From assembly GCA_016936695.1 (NCBI GenBank), contig JAFGXK010000287.1, forward strand, positions 1 through 9,601: DNA of 9,601 nt. The letters run 5' to 3'. Below, piece after piece: positions 1 through 5,501 of this stretch. The notes beneath the pieces are model-generated. The model was not told where the DNA came from. It was given only the letters and a program-made list of their open reading frames with translations, and did not search any database. Source of the stretch: Bacteroidales bacterium (GTDB lineage: Bacteria > Bacteroidota > Bacteroidia > Bacteroidales > VadinHA17). Position numbers and translations under genes: made by a program. Each line of letters begins with the position of its first letter. Positions within the stretch are counted from its first letter, which is position 1.

Positions 1-498
1 CCCGCCGAGGGGGGAAAAGGAATCATAATCAAATCCAAGTATAAGATAGGCATAATAGGCAAGAACCGATACAAGGCTAGACCTGTATGAGTTGGGATCA
101 AATTCCAGAGGCTGAAACTCGACATACCTGAACTGAAAATTATTGTCAACAAAATTCAGGACTGTGGAGTTATAGGTGGTATTATAGACAGGGCGGCGGA
201 GCTGGACCTGAATCGTACCCCTGAATTCATCGGCCGAATATTGTTCTGTAAGATTTATCAGGATATTGCAGTCAACCCTTTCCGCATAGCTGAACACATG
301 ATTCGACCATACGGTATTGTTCATGAACTCGTAGATATCCCTCTGCATCGATTCGAATACCTGCCGGTTTGAACCCTGAATCTTCTGAGCCGATACCTGA
401 ACATTGCAGTTCAGTTCCTGTGATTGGATTATCCCGGCGAACTGAACCAGCAGTATCAGCAGGAAAAATCCTTTATTTTTAATTGGGTTCATCATCAT
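1..498 (-). CDS. porD: Type IX secretion protein PorD (DUF4835 family), N-terminal part, truncated by window edge
   Basis: Partial gene: 166 codons are visible and the frame is still open at position 1. The protein starts with a short basic stretch and a hydrophobic signal peptide (GFFLLILLVQFAGIIQS), followed by the mature start QELNCNVQVSA, and then VFESMQRDIYEFMNNTVW and a segment ending SSLVSVLAYYAYLILGFDYD. This pattern matches the DUF4835 family, now called PorD in type IX secretion annotation, an exported envelope protein of Bacteroidota; its exact role is poorly defined. The first of three consecutive ATG codons (496-498) overlaps the coaBC stop as TGATG, which implies translational coupling. 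ATG 493-495 or 490-492 are equally possible starts. The position directly after coaBC is the usual one in the phylum, and recN would be expected next, outside the window. The family call is firm; the role comes from family knowledge. Confidence 0.85.
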   Translation of the reverse strand, partial: MMMNPIKNKGFFLLILLVQFAGIIQSQELNCNVQVSAQKIQGSNRQVFESMQRDIYEFMNNTVWSNHVFSYAERVDCNILINLTEQYSADEFRGTIQVQLRRPVYNTTYNSTVLNFVDNNFQFRYVEFQPLEFDPNSYRSSLVSVLAYYAYLILGFDYDSFSPLGG

Positions 499-1708
499 CA
501 GCTTTTAAGCAACGCAACTATTTTATCCAGAATATCCCTTGCAGCTTCATCCTTTGATTTCAACTCAAATTTATCAATAATATTGTTTCTGTCAATCAGC
601 GTAACCTTGTTGGTGTCAAAGCCGAATCCCGCCCCTTCGTCCTGGAGTGAATTCATCACTATCAGATCAAGATTCTTGCGTTTCAGTTTGGCTGCTGCAT
701 TGGCCATTTCATTCTGAGTCTCAAGTGCAAATCCGACAAGTAACTGGGATTTGCTTTTCATTTTCCCCAGTGCTGCAGCTATGTCGCCGGTGGGTTTAAG
801 CTTCAGAAGGATTTCCTCTCCTTCTCTTTTTAGTTTTCTGTTACTGATTTCAGCAGGGGTGAAATCAGCAACCGCGGCCGACAGAATTGCAATATCGCAT
901 CCGGGGAATGCAGCAATACATTCGGATGCCATATCCTGAGCCGAGACAACATTTATAATTTTTACCGATGGGTGTTCAGGATTTCTTTCCACGGGTCCGA
1001 GAACAAGGATTACTTCTGCCCCATAACCTGCTGCCATATCGGCAAGGGCGATTCCCATTTTTCCGGTCGAATAATTGCTTATGAAGCGCGCAGGATCGAT
1101 CTGTTCACGGGTAGGGCCCGCATTAATCAGAACCCGCTTTCCTGTCAGAGGCTTATAGTTTTTTTTTTCAGGAAGAATGCCTTGATCTCCCCGACAATAT
1201 CTTCAGGTTCCGACATCCGTCCCTTTCCCGTAAGTCCGCTGGCAAGCTCTCCTACGGGTGCATCCAGGACTTTTACCCCAAAAGCTTCCAGTGTCTTTAT
1301 ATTTTTTTGTGTTGAAGGGTGTTCGAGCATGTCAACGTCCATCGACGGAGCAACAAAGACAGGGCAGCGTGCCGACAGAAAAGTGGCAAGAAGCAGGTTG
1401 TCGGCAATTCCACCTGCCATTTTTGCCATTGTATTCGCTGTTGCAGGTGCTATGAGGAAAAGATCGGCCCATGTTCCAAGGTCGATATGGCTGTTCCAGC
1501 TTCCGTTTTCCGGATTGAAAAACTCACTCAGAACAGGATTCCTGGATAATGTTGAAAGTGTAAGGGGTGTTATGAAGTTCTTTGCGTGATCGGTCATTAC
1601 TACCATGACCTCGCATCCCTCCTTAACGAGAAGTCTTACTATCGAGGGTGTTTTGTAAGCCGCTATACCTCCCGTAACTCCGACAAGTATCTTCTTCCCC
1701 TTAAGCAT
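498..1708 (-). CDS. coaBC: Bifunctional phosphopantothenoylcysteine decarboxylase / phosphopantothenate-cysteine ligase, split by a frameshift at A10
   Basis: Two CoA-biosynthesis steps: CoaB joins cysteine to 4'-phosphopantothenate using CTP, and CoaC (FMN-dependent) decarboxylates the product to phosphopantetheine. The CoaC half (1708 to about 1160) shows GGIAAYK, the His of SHIDLGTWAD, the flavin motif APATANTMAKMAGGIADNLL, APSMDVDM and ASGLTGKGRM. The CoaB half shows AGPTREQIDPARFISNYSTGKMG, AAVADFTP and KLKR. The halves are in different frames. After FFLKKK the first frame reads TISL and stops at TGA 1145-1147. The CoaB frame is open without a stop from the A-run at 1159-1168 down to TGA 498-500. 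One extra A (A11) or a -1 slip joins them into about 403 residues, the normal size. CoaB has no good start of its own: the first ATG (1056-1058) lies after the conserved GPTREQ and STGKM motifs. The gene starts 5 nt after the rpoZ stop. Function is certain; the cause of the frameshift is not. Confidence 0.9.
1159..1168 (-). other. A10 homopolymer (slippery site or sequencing error) at the CoaC/CoaB junction
   Basis: On the minus strand the coding sequence reads CTG AAA AAA AAA ACT in the CoaC frame. The CoaB frame needs AAC TAT AAG CCT. The run contains A AAA AAA in phase, which fits a -1 slippery heptamer, and runs of this length also allow transcriptional slippage. AAGG (plus-strand 1180-1183) and GGGGAGA (plus-strand 1186-1192) lie 11 to 18 nt upstream in the message. 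A small 4-bp stem CGGG/CCCG lies roughly 45 nt downstream. A miscounted homopolymer in the assembly is the simplest explanation. Confidence 0.6.
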
Positions 1709-1713
1709 TGGTT

Positions 1714-2052
1714 TCAGATTTTCGGCTTCGCCGGAGAGATGTCAGGATTACGGTAAAATATCTTGCTCTCCTCAAATTCCTGAAGCGCAATAAGCGTAGG
1801 TTTGGGAAGCCTTTCATAAAACTTGGAAATTTCTATCTGCTCACGGTTTTCGAAGACCTCCTCAAGATTATCGGTATAGGAAGCAAATTCCTCAAGCTTC
1901 TTGTTAAGCTCCTGCTTCATCTCAACCGATATCTGGTTTGCTCTTCTTGAAACTATAATAACCGTTTCATAGACGTTCCCTGTATCCTTGGTCAGCAACT
2001 CCATGTTTCGGGTCACTGTGGTTGTGGGCGCAATTGTTTTTCTGTAATCCAT
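1714..2052 (-). CDS. rpoZ: DNA-directed RNA polymerase omega subunit (Rpb6/RpoZ family)
   Basis: A 112-residue protein of the Bacteroidota omega/Rpb6 type. Omega binds the beta' subunit and helps polymerase assembly. The diagnostic core is NVYETVIIVSRRANQISVEM at about residues 26-45, equivalent to the helix that precedes the conserved RANQ/RARQ motif. It is followed by a Lys/Glu-rich helix and a C-terminal tail ending ISPAKPKI. The fold is short and divergent compared with proteobacterial omega, as is usual for this phylum. ATG 2050-2052 lies 6 nt after the bamD stop, and its own stop is 5 nt before coaBC, so the three genes are surely one transcript. I infer expression from the bamD promoter. 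The assignment rests on the motif plus the conserved bamD-rpoZ-coaBC order. Confidence 0.88.
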   Translation of the reverse strand: MDYRKTIAPTTTVTRNMELLTKDTGNVYETVIIVSRRANQISVEMKQELNKKLEEFASYTDNLEEVFENREQIEISKFYERLPKPTLIALQEFEESKIFYRNPDISPAKPKI

Positions 2053-2058
2053 ATTGTT

Positions 2059-2877
2059 TTACTGGTTGTTTACTAAATTGTTAACCGGATCAATCTTCAG
2101 ATATCCGGCGGTTGTTTCGTAAATCTTCTGTACTTCCTTTGAGTATTTGCTCTCGGGATATTCCTCCATAAACGAAAAATAATCATCCAGAGTTTCCTGA
2201 TATCTCTCTTTCTGCTTGTTCGGGACGCTTTTTTCCGCATAGAGAAACATCGAATGAAGCTTGAGGTACATCATTTCCTCCCGGTACTTTGACTCTGAGT
2301 ATTCCTTAAGGCTGTTTGTGAGTGCGGTAATAGCTGCCTTATATTGCCTCATGTTGTAATAAAGTCTGGCATTCAGATAGGACTTCTCAACAAGCCTGTC
2401 CTGAAGAATCCTGAGATATTCCTGGGCTTCCCCGACTTTGGGACTGTTTCCAAACCTGTTAATGAAGACGGTGAATCCTTCAATAGCGCTTCTCGCGTTT
2501 TCCTGGTCAAGCTCCGCGCGCGGAGCTATGTTATAATCACACAAGGCCCCCAGGAAGGTTGCTTCTTCCGCATAATCTCCAAAAGGATACTGCTCAACCA
2601 GCGATTTGAAGAATGACCCTGCAACTTCATACTGCTTCATCCTGTAATAGCACTGGGCATTGAGCCAGTTGAGCTCCTCCGACTCGTCAGTCGCCCTGAA
2701 CCTGGGAATGACCTGGGAAAACAATTCAGCCGCCCGGGCATATTGGTCTGTATCGAAGAACTCCCTGGCCTTGGTCTTCTTCAATTCGTAATCGGTGCTC
2801 TTAAGCAGCTTTTCATATTCGCCGCATGAGCTGATGCTGATTGCAACCGCAATTAAGATATATAGCCTGACTTTCAT
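2059..2877 (-). CDS. bamD: Outer membrane protein assembly factor BamD (TPR lipoprotein)
   Basis: A 272-residue lipoprotein of the BAM complex, which inserts beta-barrel proteins into the outer membrane; BamD binds BamA on the periplasmic side. The N-terminus MKVRLYILIAVAISISSCGEY is a type II signal peptide with a lipobox ending at Cys18. The mature protein is a series of TPR-like helical hairpins: AREFFDTDQYARAAELFSQV (about 38-57), NAQCYYRMKQYEVAGSFFKSL (about 73-93), a longer linker, LNARLYYNMRQYKAAITAL (about 168-186), and a C-terminal unit with YFSFMEEYPESKYSKEV. Length and repeat layout fit the family. The start ATG 2875-2877 sits just downstream of a TAATTTTG promoter box, giving a very short leader. 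It heads the minus-strand operon. The coding sequence contains a perfect 18-bp palindrome at 2510-2527. Confidence 0.92.
   Translation of the reverse strand: MKVRLYILIAVAISISSCGEYEKLLKSTDYELKKTKAREFFDTDQYARAAELFSQVIPRFRATDESEELNWLNAQCYYRMKQYEVAGSFFKSLVEQYPFGDYAEEATFLGALCDYNIAPRAELDQENARSAIEGFTVFINRFGNSPKVGEAQEYLRILQDRLVEKSYLNARLYYNMRQYKAAITALTNSLKEYSESKYREEMMYLKLHSMFLYAEKSVPNKQKERYQETLDDYFSFMEEYPESKYSKEVQKIYETTAGYLKIDPVNNLVNNQ
2510..2527. repeat. Perfect 18-bp palindrome inside bamD
   Basis: AGCTCCGCGCGCGGAGCT is identical to its own reverse complement and has no spacer. It encodes part of the linker IAPRAELDQ of BamD. It is notably GC-rich for its surroundings and could form a short cruciform or RNA hairpin, or be a binding or methylation site. 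No function is shown. Confidence 0.75.
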
Positions 2878-2890
2878 AAAAAATGTTGCG

Positions 2891-2898
2891 CAAAATTA
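2891..2898 (-). promoter_or_regulatory. Predicted -7 promoter box for the bamD-rpoZ-coaBC-porD operon
   Basis: The minus strand reads TAATTTTG, an exact match to the Bacteroidetes TAnnTTTG -7 element, 13 nt before the bamD ATG. An A8 tract lies immediately upstream. No clear TTG -33 element is present at the usual spacing. Confidence 0.5.
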
Positions 2899-2912
2899 CA
2901 ACTTTTTTTTGA

Positions 2913-2977
2913 ATCGCTGAATGAATGACCAATATTTAACTATAAGGCAAATTAGGTATAAAGTGGTATCGCTGAAT
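2913..2977. repeat. 10-bp direct repeat pair in the divergent promoter region
   Basis: ATCGCTGAAT occurs at 2913-2922 and again at 2968-2977, 55 bp apart start to start. The first copy ends 14 nt from the bamD -7 box and the second 13 nt from the -7 box of the plus-strand gene, so each overlaps the expected -33 region of its promoter. This could be a shared operator for the divergent genes. The repeat is seen directly; the role is inferred. Confidence 0.45.
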
Positions 2978-2990
2978 AAGCCTTATTGTT

Positions 2991-2998
2991 TACATTTG
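2991..2998 (+). promoter_or_regulatory. Predicted -7 promoter box for the alpha-oxoamine synthase gene
   Basis: TACATTTG matches the TAnnTTTG element exactly and lies 26 nt before ATG 3025. It argues against the upstream in-frame TTG at 2986, which would fall upstream of the likely transcript start. No good TTG -33 element is seen. Confidence 0.5.
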
Positions 2999-3024
2999 TG
3001 CCAAATTTTAAAAAGCACTTCATA

Positions 3025-4269
3025 ATGGATATTTTCAACAAGATCAAAACCAACATGGGAGAGTTGGGTCAGTATTCAGCTTTGGCGCACGGTTATTTCA
3101 TGTTTCCCAAGCTTGAGGGTGAAATCGCCCCTAGAATGATGTTCAGAGGGAAGCAGGTACTTACCTGGAGCCTGAACAATTACCTCGGCCTAGCAAACGA
3201 TCCGGAAGTCAGAAAGGCTGATGCAAAATATACTGAACAATATGGTCTTGCCTATCCAATGGGTGCCAGAATGATGTCGGGCCAGACAACAAATCACGAA
3301 AGATTTGAAAAAATGGCAGCAGAGTTTGAGATGAAGGAAGATGCCTATCTCCTGAACTATGGTTATCAGGGAATGGTTTCCATCATCAACGCTCTTGTCG
3401 ATCGTCACGATGTAATTGTATACGATTCCGAATCCCATGCATGTATCATGGATGGACTTCGTCTCCACTTCGGCAAAAGGTTCGTATATGCCCACAACGA
3501 CATGGCAAGCTGTGAAAAGCAGCTTCAGCGGGCAACAAAGCTTGTGGCTGAAACCGGAGGAGGGATCCTGGTCATTACCGAAGGGGTATTCGGTATGGCA
3601 GGCGACCTTGGAAAACTCGACAAAATAGCCGAACTCAAAAAACGTTTCAATTTCCGCCTCCTGGTGGATGACGCTCACGGATTCGGTACAATGGGTGCCA
3701 ACGGAAGAGGTACAGGAGAACACTTCGGGGTCCAGGACCAGATTGACGTCTATTTTGCAACTTTTGCCAAGGCAATGGCCGGCATCGGTGGATTTGTAGC
3801 AAGCACAAAGGAAGTGGTTAATTACCTGAGATACAATCTCCGCTCACAGATATATGCAAAAGCTCTGCCCATGGCCATGACACTGGGCGCCATTAAAAGG
3901 CTTGAGCTGATACAGACTAATCCGGCATACAGGGAAAATCTCTGGACAATAGTAAGGGCTCTTCAGTCGGGTTTGCGGGAAGCAGGACTTGACCTGGGCA
4001 GGACAGAATCACCAGTGACTCCTGTGTTCTTCACATGTCCGCTTGAGATAGTGACCCAGCTTATCTATGATCTGAGGGAAAATTACAATATATTCTGCTC
4101 AGCTGTCATCTATCCTGTTGTACCAAAGGATGTGGTGATGCTCAGACTAATTCCCACCGCCGCTCATTCTCTGGAAGATGTCGAATACACCTTAAAAGCA
4201 TTCAGGGAGATAAAAAGAAAAATCGACAACGACGAGTATCCTCATGAACTTGCCGATTTTAACAAATAG
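3025..4269 (+). CDS. PLP-dependent alpha-oxoamine synthase (serine palmitoyltransferase / AONS / KBL-like)
   Basis: A 414-residue fold-type I PLP enzyme. The family condenses an amino acid with an acyl thioester and releases CO2. Visible landmarks are NNYLGLANDPEVRKA (about 51-65), SHAC with the ring-stacking His138, DDAHGFG (215-221, with the PLP-nitrogen Asp and the conserved His), and TFAKAMAGIGGF with the Schiff-base Lys249. The C-terminal domain includes YPVVPKDVVMLRLIPTAAHS. Length is normal for the family. ATG 3025 is chosen because the TTG at 2986 precedes the -7 box. No biotin (bioA, bioD) or threonine dehydrogenase genes are adjacent, so biotin or threonine roles are not supported by context. 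In Bacteroidota, close relatives are usually annotated as serine palmitoyltransferase or KBL, and related enzymes make sphingoid bases or, with cysteate, sulfonolipids. Family is certain; substrate is open. A strong terminator follows. Confidence 0.88.
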   Translation: MDIFNKIKTNMGELGQYSALAHGYFMFPKLEGEIAPRMMFRGKQVLTWSLNNYLGLANDPEVRKADAKYTEQYGLAYPMGARMMSGQTTNHERFEKMAAEFEMKEDAYLLNYGYQGMVSIINALVDRHDVIVYDSESHACIMDGLRLHFGKRFVYAHNDMASCEKQLQRATKLVAETGGGILVITEGVFGMAGDLGKLDKIAELKKRFNFRLLVDDAHGFGTMGANGRGTGEHFGVQDQIDVYFATFAKAMAGIGGFVASTKEVVNYLRYNLRSQIYAKALPMAMTLGAIKRLELIQTNPAYRENLWTIVRALQSGLREAGLDLGRTESPVTPVFFTCPLEIVTQLIYDLRENYNIFCSAVIYPVVPKDVVMLRLIPTAAHSLEDVEYTLKAFREIKRKIDNDEYPHELADFNK

Positions 4270-4289
4270 CGATACTCTGACCTGTACAG

Positions 4290-4319
4290 AAGCTGCATCA
4301 ACATGCAGCTTTTTTTTTT
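4290..4319 (+). terminator. Strong intrinsic terminator
   Basis: A perfect 9-bp stem AAGCTGCAT / ATGCAGCTT (4290-4298 and 4303-4311) with loop CAAC runs into ten T's (4310-4319). It lies 20 nt after the stop of the alpha-oxoamine synthase gene and separates it from the next plus-strand gene. Confidence 0.92.
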
Positions 4320-4409
4320 GCCGTATCTCCGACTCATTATGATTGCAGAAAAACCATGCTGAACATTTTCCCTTTCCGGCGGTTTAATGATAAACGGCGA
4401 CCCGTATAG

Positions 4410-4425
4410 TAAATAAATAAGTAAG
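4410..4425 (+). repeat. Short tetranucleotide tract upstream of the TorD-like gene
   Basis: TAAATAAATAAGTAAG is four tandem TAAA/TAAG units ending 16 nt before the start codon. The adjoining AAGGGA (4423-4428) could act as a weak, rather distant ribosome site. The tract is AT-rich and probably just keeps the leader unstructured. The rest of the 4320-4441 gap shows no clear promoter box. Confidence 0.35.
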
Positions 4426-4441
4426 GGATCAGCCTGCAACT

Positions 4442-5125
4442 ATGGAAATAAGTTTGGACAAAAACACAAAAAACCTTCTGAAGGGCTATAACATGCTGTT
4501 ATATTTCGCAGGATCAATGATAATGAATGAACCTGTGGAAGAATGTGTGGTGGATTTCTGGCAAAAGGGTTTAATAAAGGCGCTTCCGGTCAACAGCACC
4601 AATCCGCGGTTTATCGGGGCAGCTTCGCAGCTCAGGGAATCCTGCACCGACAGGTCAACCTGCAAAAGCATTCTGCAGGAGGATTTCAGGAGACTCTTTT
4701 CCCCCAGCAACGGATTGCCTCTTGCGCCACCATACAAGTCAGCTTATACGGATACAATACTGGAGGCAGCAGAGGGTAAAGATAAGGTTACTGATTTCTA
4801 TAACTCCTACGGCTGGAAGAAAAGATCTGATTACAAAGCTGCCGATGACAATCTCGGAATTGAACTGATTTTTGCTACTCTTTTAATTGATAAGTATATA
4901 TCCTTCTATGACGAAGTCTGCCGAATCGAAATGGCCAAAGAGATCAGGAGGTTTATAGGTACCCACATAATGACATGGCTGCCTGCCTGGCACGAACGCA
5001 TGCAGGAAACTGCCGGGTCCATGTGCTATAAGGGGATTGCCACACTGATCTATGCATCACTTGAGGACATAAGTGATATGATGGGGAAACCCGATTCCGG
5101 CTTAAATACAGCTTTCAGAAATTAG
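4442..5125 (+). CDS. TorD/DmsD-family molecular chaperone (redox enzyme maturation protein)
   Basis: A 227-residue, apparently all-helical cytoplasmic protein. TorD-family chaperones bind the Tat signal of molybdoenzymes and hold them until the cofactor is inserted. Family traits seen are an N-terminal helix ending in NEP (about 12-31), a loop with LPLAPPYKSAYTD (92-104), DDNLGIELIFATLL (135-148) and RRFIGTHIMTWLPAW (169-183). In many members the central motif is D-x-x-H-(I/L)-x-x-E-L; here the His position is Asn137. Several cysteines (35, 68, 74, 160, 195) show no clear metal-site spacing. ATG 4442 is kept because the family needs the whole first helix. ATG 4493 has a better-looking AGGG upstream but would remove it. 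No molybdopterin oxidoreductase or ferredoxin subunit lies in the window, so the client is unknown. The 3' end overlaps the convergent SRPBCC gene by 11 bp. Confidence 0.8.
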   Translation: MEISLDKNTKNLLKGYNMLLYFAGSMIMNEPVEECVVDFWQKGLIKALPVNSTNPRFIGAASQLRESCTDRSTCKSILQEDFRRLFSPSNGLPLAPPYKSAYTDTILEAAEGKDKVTDFYNSYGWKKRSDYKAADDNLGIELIFATLLIDKYISFYDEVCRIEMAKEIRRFIGTHIMTWLPAWHERMQETAGSMCYKGIATLIYASLEDISDMMGKPDSGLNTAFRN

Positions 5126-5501
5126 GACTGAAAAAGCCTGCTATTGCACCCATATAGAATTCCCTCCAGCCTTCAGCTATCTGTTCAAATTCATCATCAG
5201 GGATATTCGAATGCTTGACTGTCACTGCAGAGCTCTCCCCCTCCGGTCTGATATCAATCGTTACTATCGACTTTTCCTGCTGATCACCGAAGTACCATTC
5301 CTGAACCACTTTTCTGTCCTTAACAAATTCAAGATTTCTGCCGCTGATATCACCTTCCCACAGGGTAAACTCGGTACCCGGCTCCTCCGACATTTCTGCC
5401 GGATATCCCGACCAAAGCTCAATTGTAAAAGGATTGACAAGGGCCGAATAAACATCGGAAGGTTCGGCGTTTATTTTAAAGGTCTTTTTAAATGTCTTCA
5501 T
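5115..5501 (-). CDS. SRPBCC / AHSA1-like small protein
   Basis: A 128-residue protein with the START/SRPBCC fold of the AHSA1 (activator of Hsp90 ATPase 1-like) group. Typical features are the opening strand KTFKINAEPSDVYSALVN, then ELWSGYPAEMSEEPGTEFTLWEGDISG, VVQEWYFGDQQEKSIVTIDI in the mid-sheet, and a C-terminal helix EQIAEGWREFYMGAIAGFF. Members bind hydrophobic ligands or act as chaperone accessories, but most bacterial ones have no known role. The start ATG (5499-5501) overlaps the trxB stop as ATGA, so translation is probably coupled to trxB. The stop lies inside the end of the convergent TorD-like gene. No signal peptide or membrane segment is present, so it is cytosolic. The fold call is good; no specific function can be given. 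Confidence 0.82.
   Translation of the reverse strand: MKTFKKTFKINAEPSDVYSALVNPFTIELWSGYPAEMSEEPGTEFTLWEGDISGRNLEFVKDRKVVQEWYFGDQQEKSIVTIDIRPEGESSAVTVKHSNIPDDEFEQIAEGWREFYMGAIAGFFSPNF

Noticed and set aside
498..1058. A separate CoaB gene starting at ATG 1056-1058
   Set aside because: Such a protein would lack the GPTREQ and NYSTGKM nucleotide-binding motifs, which are present in the same open frame upstream; it is the continuation of coaBC.
972..1589. Long plus-strand open frame of 205 codons opposite coaBC
   Set aside because: It is antisense to well-conserved CoaC/CoaB motifs, is low in recognisable domains, and looks like a shadow frame.
2986..3024. TTG-initiated extension of the alpha-oxoamine synthase by 13 residues
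   Set aside because: The TTG lies upstream of the -7 box TACATTTG, and the extension MFTFVPNFKKHFI has no family counterpart that I recall.
3190..3723. Minus-strand open frame of 177 codons inside the alpha-oxoamine synthase gene
   Set aside because: It has Cys/His-rich, family-less sequence opposite a highly conserved enzyme, typical of an antisense shadow.
4410..4425. TAAA/TAAG tandem tract as a phase-variation switch
   Set aside because: Only four imperfect units in an AT-rich leader; too short and degenerate to argue for slippage control.
4242..4439. Minus-strand 65-codon frame across the terminator and gap
   Set aside because: It runs through the intrinsic terminator hairpin, has no recognisable motif and no ribosome site.
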